Assembly: GCF_043290135.1 (NCBI RefSeq)
Contig: NC_134710.1
Span: 204,188,192 to 204,252,191 of the forward strand
Reading direction: 5' to 3'
DNA length: 64,000 bases
Origin: Rhipicephalus microplus
Lineage: Eukaryota > Arthropoda > Arachnida > Ixodida > Ixodidae
Made by a program: the position numbers and the translations under genes. The notes under the pieces were generated by a model. It had not been told where the DNA came from, made no database searches, and saw only the letters and a list, made by a program, of their open reading frames with translations. Shown piece by piece: positions 22,616 through 31,961 of this stretch. How positions within the stretch are numbered: the stretch's first letter is position 1; each line of letters starts with the position of its first letter.

Positions 22616-25050
22616 GCCTGACTACGTCCACTGCAGGACAAAGGCCTCTCCCATGTTCCGCCAGTTAACCCGGTCCTGTGCTTGCTGCTGCCAATTTATA
22701 CCTGCAAACTTCTTAATCGCATCTGCCCACCTAACCTTCTGTCTCCCCCTAACCCGCTTCCCTTCTCTGGGAATCCAGTCAGTTACCCTTAATGACCAGC
22801 GGTTATCCTGTCTACGCGCTACATGCCCTGCCCATGTCCATTTCTTCTTCTTGATTTCAGCTATGATATCCTTAACCCCCATTTGTTCCCTAATCCACTC
22901 TGCTCTCTTCTTGTCTCTTAAGGTTACACCTACCATTTTTCTTTCCGTTGCTCGCTGCATCGTCCTCAATTTAAGCTGAACCCTCTTTGTAAATCTCCAG
23001 GTTTCTGCTCCGTAGCTAAGTACCGGCAAGATACAGCTGTTGTGTACCTTCCTCTTGAGGGATAGTGGCAATCTACCTGTCATAATTTGAGAATGCTTGC
23101 CGAATGTGCTCCACCCCATTCTTATTCTTCTAGTTACTTCAATCTCATGGTTCGGCTCCGCGGTTATTACCTGCCCTGAGTAGACATAGTCTTTTACAAC
23201 TTCAAGTGCACTATTACCTATCTCGAAGCACTGCTCCTTGCCGAGGTTGTTGTACATTACTTTCGTTTTCTGCAGATTAATTTTAAGACCCACCTTTCTG
23301 CTCTCCTTGTCTAACTCCGTAATCATGAGTTGCAATTCGTCCCCCGAGTTACTCAGCAATGCAATGTCATCGGCGAAGCGCAGGTTACTAAGGTATTCTC
23401 CATTGACTCTTATACCTAACTGTTCCCATTCTAGGCTTCTGAAAACCTCCTGTAAGCACGTGGTAAATAGCATTGGGGAAATTGTGTCCCCCTGCCTTAC
23501 ACCCTTCTTGATTGGTATTCTGTTGCTTTCTTTATGAAGCACTATGGTAGCAGTTGATCCCCTGTAGATTTCTTCCAGAATGTTTATATACACTTCATCT
23601 ACGCCCTGATTCCGCAGTGTTTGCATGACGGCTGATATTTCTACTGAATCAAACGCCTTCTCGTAATCTATGAATGCTATGTATAGGGGTTGGTTATACT
23701 CTGAGCATTTCTCTATTACCTGATTGATAGTATGAATGTGGTCAATTGTTGAGTAGCCTGTTCGAAATCCTGCTTGTTCCTTTGGTTGATTGAATTCTAA
23801 TGTTTTCTTTACTCTGTTAGCAATTACCTTTGTAAATACCTTGTATACTACAGAGAGCAAGCTGATCGGCCTGTAATTCTTCAAGTCCTTGTCATCTCCT
23901 TTCTTATGTATTAGGATGATGTTAGCGTTCTTCCAAGACTCTGGTACTCTTCCCGTCAGGAGACACCTCGTAAATAGGGTGGCTAGTTTTTTTAACACAA
24001 TCTGTCCTCCATCTTTCAGCAGATCTGATGTTACCTGATCCTCACCAGCAGCTTTGCCCCTTTGCATGCTCTCCAAAGCTTTTCTGACTTCTTCTATCAT
24101 TACTGGTGGGGTGTAATCTGGGTTACTGCTAGTTCTTATAGCATTAAGGTCGTGGTTGTCTCGGCTACTGTACAGATCTCTGTAAAACTCCTCCGCTATT
24201 TTAACTATCCTATCCATATTGGTAGTTATTTTGCCTTCTTTGTCCCTTAGTGCATACATCCGACTTTTGCCTATCCCAAGTTTCCTCTTCAATGCTTTGA
24301 CACTTCCTCCGTTTTTCAAAGCGTGTTCAATTCTCTCCATGTTATACCTTCTTACATCGCATACCTTACGTCTATTAATCAACTTCGAAAGCTCTGCCAG
24401 TTCTATTTTGTCTGTTGTACATGACACTTTCATGATTTGACGCTTCTTAATTAAGTTATTTGTTTCCTGGGAAAGCTTGCCAGTGTTCTGTCTAACTACC
24501 CTGCCTCCAACTTCCACTGCACACTCCCTAATGAGACTCGTCAGATTATCATTCATTGTATCTACGCTAAGGTTGGTTTCCCCACTAAGAGCCGAGTGCC
24601 TGTTCTGCAGCGACACTCTGAATTCCTGTACTTTCCCTCTCAGTGCTAGCTGATTGATTGGCTTCTTGCGTATCAGTTTCTGTCGTTCCTTCTTCAAGTC
24701 TAGGCGAATTCGAGACCGTACCATTCTATGGTCACTGCATCGTACCTTGCCAATCACTTCCACATCCTGCACGATTCCAGGGTGTGCACTCATTATAAAG
24801 TCTATTTCGTTCTTATTTTCGCCATTAGGGCTCCTCCATGTCCACTTGCGGTTTTCTCGTTTTCGGTAGAAAGTATTCAAAATCCGTAAATTATTGCGTT
24901 CTGCGAATTCTACTAGTAGCTCTCCTCTGGCGTTTCTAGATTCCATCCCATAATCTCCTACTGCCTGGTCTCCAGCCTGCTTCTTCCCTACCTTTGGATT
25001 AAAGTCGCCCATCACTATAGTATACTGTGTTTTTACCACAGTATAGTATA
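22572..25050 (-). mobile_element. RTE-clade LINE inserted in Gypsy RNase H, 5' truncated
   Basis: The minus-strand element ends, on the left, with the (GAT)n tail (22572-22614 on the plus strand as ATC repeats) after CAGGCTGA. The 5' side is truncated inside the endonuclease at 25037. It is bounded by the 8-bp duplication GTGTAGAT. Between 25037 and the duplication are 13 extra bases that are an inverted copy of nearby RTE sequence. The copy at 37816-40700 confirms the true RTE sequence and continues upstream past this point. Confidence 0.95.
22622..25036 (-). CDS. RTE ORF: endonuclease C-part and reverse transcriptase, uninterrupted
   Basis: A single frame without stops runs through the whole truncated element to TAG at 22622-22624. 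An in-frame ATG at 25067-25069 lies in Gypsy sequence, so an 815-codon fused frame exists. The endonuclease part shows YTIVMGDFNPKVG, KNEIDFIMS and SDHRMVRSRI. RT motifs follow: [57 protein letters not shown] and the catalytic LRFADDIALL, with FADD at residues 565-568 of the fused frame (23377-23366). The C-terminal region has SYGAETWRFTKR and TWAGHVARR. The first ~150 residues of the endonuclease are missing, so it cannot mobilise itself, but the RT is intact and young-looking. Confidence 0.92.
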   Translation of the reverse strand, partial: VKTQYTIVMGDFNPKVGKKQAGDQAVGDYGMESRNARGELLVEFAERNNLRILNTFYRKRENRKWTWRSPNGENKNEIDFIMSAHPGIVQDVEVIGKVRCSDHRMVRSRIRLDLKKERQKLIRKKPINQLALRGKVQEFRVSLQNRHSALSGETNLSVDTMNDNLTSLIRECAVEVGGRVVRQNTGKLSQETNNLIKKRQIMKVSCTTDKIELAELSKLINRRKVCDVRRYNMERIEHALKNGGSVKALKRKLGIGKSRMYALRDKEGKITTNMDRIVKIAEEFYRDLYSSRDNHDLNAIRTSSNPDYTPPVMIEEVRKALESMQRGKAAGEDQVTSDLLKDGGQIVLKKLATLFTRCLLTGRVPESWKNANIILIHKKGDDKDLKNYRPISLLSVVYKVFTKVIANRVKKTLEFNQPKEQAGFRTGYSTIDHIHTINQVIEKCSEYNQPLYIAFIDYEKAFDSVEISAVMQTLRNQGVDEVYINILEEIYRGSTATIVLHKESNRIPIKKGVRQGDTISPMLFTTCLQEVFRSLEWEQLGIRVNGEYLSNLRFADDIALLSNSGDELQLMITELDKESRKVGLKINLQKTKVMYNNLGKEQCFEIGNSALEVVKDYVYSGQVITAEPNHEIEVTRRIRMGWSTFGKHSQIMTGRLPLSLKRKVHNSCILPVLSYGAETWRFTKRVQLKLRTMQRATERKMVGVTLRDKKRAEWIREQMGVKDIIAEIKKKKWTWAGHVARRQDNRWSLRVTDWIPREGKRVRGRQKVRWADAIKKFAGINWQQQAQDRVNWRNMGEAFVLQWT

Positions 25051-25058
25051 GTGTAGAT
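25051..25058. repeat. Right target duplication of the nested RTE
   Basis: GTGTAGAT, matching 22564-22571 exactly. Confidence 0.93.
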
Positions 25059-26671
25059 AGCAGTGCCATTTATCGATGGCGTCAATAATTGCCAAACATT
25101 CGAGTTCTGTGATGGCGTAATTAATTTCGTGTTTTAGTAACTTCCGTGAATGGTATGCGATTGGGTGCTCTCTACCTTCATCATCAGCCTGCTTCAAGAC
25201 GGCACCGATACCTCTGTTGGATGCATCGCAGTATAGCACACAAGGCTTAGTGGCATCGTAGATGTTAAGGATTGGCTCTTCCGTCACGCATTTCTTGAGC
25301 TGAGTGAAAGCCAGTTCACACTCCGCATCCCAATTCCAGGTGGCGTCTTTGCTGAGCAGGCGTGTCAGTGGGTGAGCGATTTGACTGAAGTGGTCGATGT
25401 ATCGCCGGTAAACATTGACAGTACCGAGAAAACGCTGCAACTCTTTATGGCGTGATGGTGTCGGAAACCGTAAGATTGCGTCCACGTTGCTTTGCTTTGG
25501 AGTGACGGTGTCATGCGAAACCTTGTGTCCCAGGTACTCAATGGAGGTTCGAGCGAATTGACATTTCTTTAATTTCAGCTTGACGCCTTCGCTTTTGAAA
25601 GCTTTCAAAACGCCCTCCAGATGCCTCAGATGGTCTGGAAACGTGTCAGAATAGACAACAATGTCATCGAAGTAATTCGTGACGTTCTGCAAACGGTGTT
25701 TTGCCAATACGAATTTGACAGCCCGTTCGAAGGTGGCCGGAGCATTCCGAAGGCCAAAAGGCATGACGAGCCACTCGTAGTGACCGGTACGTGTGACAAA
25801 CGCCGTTTTCGGAATGTCATCAGGGTGAATCTTCACGTGCCAGTAACCTGACGTATGTCTAATGTCGAAAAGTACGTAGATTTCCCCAGAGAATCGAGAA
25901 CGTCATCGATGCGAGGGATGGGCTGATAATCAGGCACCGTCAATTCGTTCAGCTTGCGGTAGTCGATGCAGAAGCGCGTGCGTCCTTCCCCTTTTTTCTC
26001 TGCCAGAAGTGCTGGCGCAGCGTATGGGGAGGTAGATAGTCGTATGACACCTTGCTTGAGAAGCTCATTGATCTGTCTGTCCATTTCAACGCTGTCAGTT
26101 TCTGAGCATCGATAGGGAGCTCTACGAATGGGAACATTGTTGTTGAGATGAATGCGATGCATTTCGCCGTTGATGCACCCAATGTCTGTCTTTGACTTGG
26201 AAAAAATGTCATCGTACTTGTGGATAAGCTGCTTCAATGCCAACTGTTGAGTTTTGTTTAGATGTAGTACATCACAAACTTCAACACCTTGCAAAGACGC
26301 GCCCTTGTTAACCGTGGTTTGGTTCTGTGTACGAGAATGGAGGATGTCTTTCCCTTGGCGTAGAGTCATAGTGTCAAGGTCCAGCGACAAATTAAAGAGG
26401 CAAGCACTATCCAAGCCAAGAAGTAGGTTGCTCTTCATGCCTTGTAGAACATGAGCCTGAATTTCTCTTGTCACTTTTCCTATCGTTACCTTTAGATTAA
26501 CGCGACCCAAAGTTTTGGTAGATGATGTGACTTGTTGAACTGAGATGCATGAATTCCTCAATATTTGCAGGTGAAGTGCCTTCAGCACTGCTTCGTTGAT
26601 ACAGGTAATTGTAGCTCCGGTATCAAGTGTAGCGCTGACAGGGTACCCGTTAATGAGGGCATCAAACTGAA

Positions 26672-27400
26672 TTACATTAATTCTGGGTCGCCCTCCTCGT
26701 TTCCCTGGTTGGTGGAGAGGGCGGAAATGCTTGCGCGTCGTGGGCATTCATTATGCCAGTGCATCTGTCGGGGTAAGCCATCCATCGCGCAGTGTTTACA
26801 CTCACGCACGGGTGTTCGTACCGGGGAATTACGTGGACGCTGACTAGTTCTGTCACTTGTTACGTTAATCTGTGTGTTCCGAGCTGGTGGAAAGCGATGT
26901 AACTTCATTCTCTGCATGGTTGACTCTACACGAAGTGCAGCTGTAAGCCATGCCTCTGGTGTAGACGAGGTAAGCCCAGCAAGCGCCATCTCCATATGCG
27001 CAGGAAGGCCGTCGATGAGCCCTGATATAAGGTGCGTGTCCTTTAAGTCGGCGAGGCGTCCGAGAGACATTTTTTCATTATAGTATTCCTGCAAGCTCTG
27101 GCCTGTTCGCAACCGGCAATGAATGAATTGGCGAAAAGGATCCGCGACGCCACTCGTAAAGCGTCCCTTCATGCGTTCACATAAGCTCTCCCAAGACGCG
27201 TCTGTGTCGAAAACCTCGGTGAGAAACCATCGGAAAGCCTCACCTTCAAGGTAATCGGAGAAGTAGCACAGCTTGTCTCGCTCCGTCCATGCTGCGGCCG
27301 CAGTCCTCACCTCAAAGAGTCGGAGCCACTTGTCAAAGGGGACGTCTGTAGATGCTCCCGAGTACTTCGGGATGTTGATGACTTTCTTGGATGTGGCCAT
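26672..27400 (-). CDS. Gypsy Gag, 242 aa
   Basis: Capsid/nucleocapsid precursor of the retrotransposon. I start it at ATG 27400 (context ATCATGGCC, good for initiation); the open frame extends only four codons further upstream, from a GTG. Visible gag features are PKYSGASTDVPFDKWLRLFE at the N-terminus, YLEGEAFRWFL, and FRQFIHCRLRTGQSLQEYYN, the usual order of the retrotransposon gag domain. Near the C-terminus CKHCAMDGLPRQMHWHNEC is a Cys/His cluster (CX2CX9HX4C), looser than a canonical knuckle. The frame is unbroken and ends with TAA at 26672-26674. Pol lies in the -1 frame and overlaps the end of gag. GGGAAAC at 26705-26699 is in the right phase for slippage. Confidence 0.92.
   Translation of the reverse strand: MATSKKVINIPKYSGASTDVPFDKWLRLFEVRTAAAAWTERDKLCYFSDYLEGEAFRWFLTEVFDTDASWESLCERMKGRFTSGVADPFRQFIHCRLRTGQSLQEYYNEKMSLGRLADLKDTHLISGLIDGLPAHMEMALAGLTSSTPEAWLTAALRVESTMQRMKLHRFPPARNTQINVTSDRTSQRPRNSPVRTPVRECKHCAMDGLPRQMHWHNECPRRASISALSTNQGNEEGDPELM
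26699..26705 (-). promoter_or_regulatory. Slippery heptamer GGGAAAC for -1 frameshifting, gag to pol
   Basis: On the minus strand gag reads CAG GGA AAC GAG, so the heptamer is G GGA AAC in the X XXY YYZ register. The -1 frame from it reads GGG AAA CGA GGA, which is exactly the protease-side frame (PGKRGGRPRINV). This heptamer class is used by some retroviruses. I did not establish a downstream pseudoknot. Confidence 0.75.
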
Positions 27401-27433
27401 GATGAAGGGCACGGTAGATCCTGTCGACTAGCG

Positions 27434-27534
27434 TGACGCAGGAGGCGTGATGGCTGTACGATGAACCATTTATTTGTCTTCGTCTTCCTCCTTCTCTACC
27501 ATTCCACCACACCGTTCTCGTGTGGTTCGTCACA
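27434..27534 (-). repeat. 5' LTR of the Gypsy element (101 bp)
   Basis: Identical to 21114-21214. Directly downstream on the minus strand (27433 to about 27413) the sequence reads CGCTAGTCGACAGGATC, which resembles the 3' end complement of a serine tRNA and could be the primer binding site; this is a weak match judged by eye. Confidence 0.95.
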
Positions 27535-27859
27535 TATATATTTATGTTCTGGCGCCGATTAACCGCAGTAACTATACTGCTGTCTTAACTTAGATCTTTT
27601 TTAAGTAATTGCTCAAGTACAGTTTGTCCCGTTGCTTATGACACTACATGAATGTGAATTTGACGTCCGTCATCACGCTGGGGTCTCGAATATTATCGCT
27701 GATGCTCTCCCGTGAGCCACTCGTGCTATCATGACGCTATAGATAGTCTATGCTGCCTGCTGCTAGTTCGATGATTTGGTAGGTCTTTACTCTTTTTCTT
27801 CACAGCCCTGGTTTGCTTCACGGCGTTATGCTGGCGTCCGGAGGACGATGGAAATAGTA

Positions 27860-28350
27860 CCACATGCCACGTCTTTATGACAAACTTCAGCCGCGCAATA
27901 ACACAAGTGCTTAGTAAAGAAAGAAACAACGACAAGGGCAAGCTTTGTTCCAAAATAAAGTAGACTGAGCACAAACCCAGACATAAATATACAACATATG
28001 GACATCTGCAGTCTTCACCCAGCCTTATACGCTATCCAGCTATCAAAGGATCTCTTTTCTAGTACGTACAACGTCACCGACGTGTCGTTGGTACACCATT
28101 CTTTCTTATAAATATAATAGGCTTCCATCAACTCACGTGCCGTTTTGAACCTACTTCCATTTAAAGTATTTATTCTTTTCAAATGTTGTTCACAATTGTG
28201 TGGTTTTTAATATATCAATGAATGCGCCAAGGCACCCTTAATTGAATTTAATTTATGATCGCTAGCACGCTGATATCGCCCGATATGCCCAATGTAGAAT
28301 TTGCCACAAAAAGGTAAATTTCACAAACCGTGCCTTTATCACATTTCCTG
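27860..28350 (-). pseudogene. Penelope-like element: GIY-YIG endonuclease and 3' end, left copy
   Basis: On the minus strand the frame reads CGKFYIGHIGR, then HNCEQHLKR, NGSRFKTARELMEAYYIYKK and TNDTSVTLYVLEKRSFDSW. This is the arrangement of the Penelope-like GIY-YIG endonuclease: the Y-I-G box, an Arg, then the REL.EAYYI helix region. A stop (after HSLIY) breaks the frame. The non-coding 3' part (about 27860-28000) is TTTGTCGTTGTTTCTTT-like and ends near GCGCGGCTGAAG. No RT part of this copy is present, so it is 5' truncated, with its head against a second copy in the opposite direction. Confidence 0.78.
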
Positions 28351-28359
28351 AAAAGTCGT

Positions 28360-28870
28360 GCCATATTTATGAGATTCCCCGGTTGTTTATGAAATTCCCC
28401 TTGCTTGTAGCAACTCGTACATCGGGCACATCGTGCGCTGTAAAATTGAACGTGTTAGGGAGTACGAAAAAAAAAACAATTAAGGATGGCTTGGCGGATT
28501 TGCCTATGCACTCAAAAGCCTGTAAGTGTGAACCACGTTTTCAAGAGAACAATATTCTAGGTAGAAGTTGGCATAAAACTGCATGTGAGTTGAATGAAGC
28601 CTAACAAAAAGAAAAAAGAAAAGTGTATCAGCGAGACGTAGGTGACGTTGCACGTATCGGAAAAGGAATTGTTCGATAGCTGGATAGCGTAAGGCTGTGT
28701 GAAGACAGTGTATATTTATTTCTGGGCTTTCACTCCGTCTACTTTAGTTGGAAGTGCCCCTGGTCGAGGTCATGTGTTTTTTACGCTGCATTTTTGTTAT
28801 TTTGCGGCTAAATTATGTCATTAAGCAGGTACCACCTAGAGGCCAACAAATAGCCTCGTACATGTCATGT
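28360..28870 (+). pseudogene. Penelope-like element: GIY-YIG endonuclease and 3' end, right copy
   Basis: The plus strand reads VYEIPLACSNSYIGHIVRC (about 28387-28443), then in a shifted frame DGLADLPMHSKACKCEPRF and HKTACELNEA, then SETxVTLHVSEKELFDSW near 28637-28690. These match the left copy position by position, but with many changes, two or more frameshifts and a stop. The 3' non-coding part (TAGCGTAAGGCTGTGTGAAGAC and onwards to about 28870) also mirrors the left copy. Confidence 0.75.
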
Positions 28871-31175
28871 AGTTGCAACAGTGGCTAAAATAATTGTATC
28901 CGATAAGATTACAATCATTATTGGGCAAGCTTGAGCCCATAAAAGTAAGATTGGCTCCCAAAGTACAACGATATTGGCACACACATCCGTCAGTCGTAGA
29001 AAACTCTGGTCATCGAGAGAACGCCACTCCTTTTATGCATAATTGAAAGAACCTTGCAGCTTGAAGCTTTATACCTTATAACATTATAAGTCTAAAAGAC
29101 AACTCAAAAGAACACAAGCAGCAATGATTATTGGGTAAAGAACATCCCCAAGCTTGATGTGATCGTTGTGAGAGCTTTCCTGGGATATATTGCAGTGCAA
29201 ATCTCTTTATACAAACGCATTCCTTAAATTTTATTTTGCAAGCTATCAAAAAAAACTTCCATGCTCCTTAATCCTTGTCATTTTGAGCTTAATGAATGTT
29301 CACGAGAATTCGGCACCGAGCCGCCAGTATTTGGAATGAAGAATACTTTTTTGTCCGACTTAAGCAACGCGATTTAGTTCACAGGCCCTCGTATATCATA
29401 CATATGCCCTTTTATGCTAAAGTATACCTCCGGCTTATTTATTGTGCTGTTTTATTAAATTTATTTCAGTGCTCTGATACGTTTTAGTTCTGCATATCTG
29501 AACGTAGATTGAATGGCAGGTTATTTGTAAGGCAACTCAGTGAAACGGTCTTTCTACATCCCGGTAGTATATCTTCCCACTCAGCTGAAAAACAAGCAAG
29601 AAAAGGACTTTCTTGGTCTAACAGATGCTGTTCGGAGTCACATGAAATTGTCTATGATGGCGTTTCAGCAGAGTGCCATGTAGTGACCAACGAAAAGGCC
29701 ATCCCAAAACCGACAGGGCCATTAAAGCAGTGGCACACAAGAGTTGGCGCATGGGACTCGTAGCCTCCACTCCCAAAACCACGCACGCGCACAGTTTTTT
29801 TTTGCCTGTTAATACAGGGCTCCAACCGACACTCGATCATATTGGCGTACCTGGTCTGCACTTCAGATTCAAGTACGACTCTGCAATCATAATACTATCC
29901 TACGCCCCTGCTTGGGAGGTATTCAGTATTATTCGTGGAGAATGATGCATTTGTGCACGCGACAACTGAAATGTTCCACTTGGCATTTTACGATGAACAC
30001 GTGGTGAACATTCCTTGCAAAAAAAAGAAACCTAGAATAATCGTCATGTCACCGCCTTTTTTGCCATCTGGCTGCGTCATCTAATGTTGGATATTTATTC
30101 TAAATTCCATGCACAGTTAAATGCACCAGCAATTTTGTTTAAAATAAAGTGTTCCACCAAACTATAAGAACCAAGAACACAAGCGCTTCATAAAAGTGTA
30201 ATTGTAAATATGGTGCAACTTCTTTGCAACTGCCGTTTCTTCAGGGTACAAATAAAGGCCTCACGCACTGCTTTTTACCAGAATTCTTGGAGCTTCGTCA
30301 CAGTCGTCGTCTGCCAAAATTGCTATGAAAACGCTTGGCGAGGGTTTCATAACTGCAGGACCAATAAAGCAAGTGTACAGTACCAAAACAGATGCTTCTC
30401 TTCCATTTCGCGTTTTTTTCCGCCCTTCGCCCCTCCCCCAAGTGCAAGAAGATTGCAATAAATATTGAAGTTCAGTGGCACGGAAAAAAAAGTAGACAGC
30501 CAGTATAAGTGCTGTCGTCTCGGCCAGTGTCGTACACGTTCATCTAAAACAGTAATGAAAGCTCCTTCTTCATTCTTTCTCAAGTTTGGAACGAGTTTCC
30601 GTTAGCAGTTTATTAATTAGAAAAGGAACTCGTTACAGTTACATTGCAAAAATGGAAACGTGTAATTACAGTAACGTTAGATTTGACTGTTTAAGAAATT
30701 AGTGGAGTCGGACAATCCTGATAAAAAATAAAGAGAGAAACTTAAAGCTCATATCAAGCTCCATTGAGCTAAACAAATTTAGCATTCCCGACCGAAAGTT
30801 ATGCGTAAAAATGGGGCTAAATATACAGTCCTGCGGGAATTCGCTGGAGACCAGCAACCTTACTACAGACACGTCTAACTACAAGTTTTGTGCTTGACAA
30901 TGGAACGTACCAGACACGTGGCACTTTTCACCTTTCCATGAGGGTCTTAAAAGGCACCGTCACGCAACTGCACTTAAGATATTCAAATAATAACCTCCAC
31001 CCATGTACTAGTATAGTTAAATTTCTAGCAAAAAAAAACAGAATTGAAAGGCATACTACTTAAGCGTTTATTAAGTGCTGATTCAGTATTTCCGTGCAAA
31101 TAATAAATAATGCTCTGTATACACTTCCGACTGAAATGAAGTACTCTGTTCGCAGTGGGCGGGCATATTTCGGTA
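28871..31175. other. No recognised gene
   Basis: AT-rich, with short frames only. Nothing with family motifs on either strand. GAATTCGGCACCGAG at 29306-29320 resembles a cDNA-library adapter but differs by one base. Confidence 0.5.
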
Positions 31176-31660
31176 TATTTTAAAGACGATAGTTTTTCTT
31201 GGGGACCATTGACGCAAAAAATTTGGTCTGTCTGTCTGTCTGTTTGCCTGTCTGTCTGCCTGTTATTTTTTACGCTTAACGGTACCGGGTACTCTGAACG
31301 CACCAGCCGATACTCCAAACGGCCGACCCCATCCACAGCAACCATCAATGTTGCCCAAGGTTTGGCGTTCATGCTTGTGTGATTGTCAAATAAAAAGCAA
31401 GTATTACGCATATCTCGGGTACTATAACAACACGTATATATTCTGTATGTGGGTGTTTCAGTACAAAAAGGCATACATAAGTAATTCTAAGAACCGTATC
31501 GCTTGTCACGCTGCGCTGACGATGGAACGCTTGCACAAAAAGGTGAATGTTTCCAACGCTTTGCTAAGATGACATGGTGGTGGCACCTACCCGTCGCCTT
31601 GCGTTCTACACGTTATCATCGCTGAGACGGGCGCGCACGCCTGTCTCAGAGCTGCATGTT
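31176..31660 (+). repeat. Interspersed repeat with (GTCT)n, left copy
   Basis: Starts TTTTAAAGACGATAGTTTTTC, then CTTGGGGACCATT, a CTGT/GTCT microsatellite (31228-31263), and GGTGGTGGCACCTACCCGTCG near 31575-31595. It matches the reverse complement of 32805-33302 in the same order over about 480 bp, with substitutions and small gaps throughout. The far end of the family seen at 32605 is absent here, so this copy is truncated. Confidence 0.75.
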
Positions 31661-31910
31661 TTGGAAAATTTTTTGAGACTCGCAAGCTACATTTCAATGT
31701 CTAGTTTGCAGTTTTTGCCATGGTCCGCACAAGCAGCTGATATTTGAGTCTGGAGGGCTGTTACATCCCCTAAATCACCACAAGCAACAGATCAAAGTTA
31801 TATTTATACTAAGCCACAGTAGTATAATTTGTTTTCAATGAGTAGATCATGGATCCACATTAAATACCTTAAATTATACAACTTTCTTGGACCAACGCTG
31901 CATGGAAGCT

Positions 31911-31961
31911 CCAGATTTAAAATCTGGACTTACCGCGCAAGCTGAAGGCTTCAGCTTGCGC
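31911..31961. repeat. Two adjacent perfect palindromes
   Basis: CCAGATTTAAAATCTGG (31911-31927) is followed after 7 bases by a perfect inverted repeat at 31935-31961, with 13-bp arms starting GCGCAAGCTGAAG around one central base. Both could form hairpins in single-stranded DNA or RNA. Function unknown. Confidence 0.9.

Larger units (their letters stand above)
21176..26747 (-). pseudogene. Gypsy pol: protease, RT, RNase H, integrase
   Basis: Pol is entered from gag by a -1 shift at 26699-26705. Protease: SATLDTGATITCINEAVLKA (near 26590-26650). RT: YAAPALLAEKKGEGRTRFCIDYRKLNEL, then LVMPFGLRNAPATFERAV and NYFDDIVVYSD (catalytic box FDDI). RNase H begins VLYCDASNRGIGAVLKQADD and is cut by the RTE at 22572-25050; it resumes with HGKPFTVITDHAAL. 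Integrase has the HHCC finger (HDAFGHVG ... CDTCQRC) and the D-D-E set in AMDTIGGFG, FLSDRGTGF and NGLNERTNQT. A one-base loss near 25853 breaks RT (LDIRQ in place of a DIR-SGYW reading). A second indel near 21680 shifts into the C-terminal frame (HEVTGYPPCFLMYG, then VHVGRLKRYH), which runs to the LTR. Confidence 0.93.
21114..27534 (-). mobile_element. Gypsy (Ty3-type) LTR retrotransposon with nested RTE
   Basis: A complete element on the minus strand: 5' LTR at 27434-27534, gag, protease, RT, RNase H, integrase, a polypurine tract and 3' LTR at 21114-21214. RT-RNase H before integrase is the Gypsy order. Span is 6421 bp, of which about 2.49 kb is an inserted RTE plus its target duplication, leaving about 3.93 kb. 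The LTRs are identical, so the insertion is probably young, yet pol carries at least two frameshifts and the RTE. I see no matching target duplication outside the LTRs; both flanks are TA-rich microsatellite, where length changes could have erased it. Confidence 0.92.

Noticed and set aside
22561..22620. Poly-Asp start of the frame at 21508-22641
   Set aside because: The Asp run is the translated GAT tail of the RTE, not part of the Gypsy protein.
22048..24440. Plus-strand frames across the Gypsy and RTE
   Set aside because: Shadows of the minus-strand pol and RTE ORFs.
29306..29320. Cloning adapter contamination (GAATTCGGCACGAG-like)
   Set aside because: The match has an extra base and the flanks look like ordinary genomic DNA with no vector sequence; probably chance.
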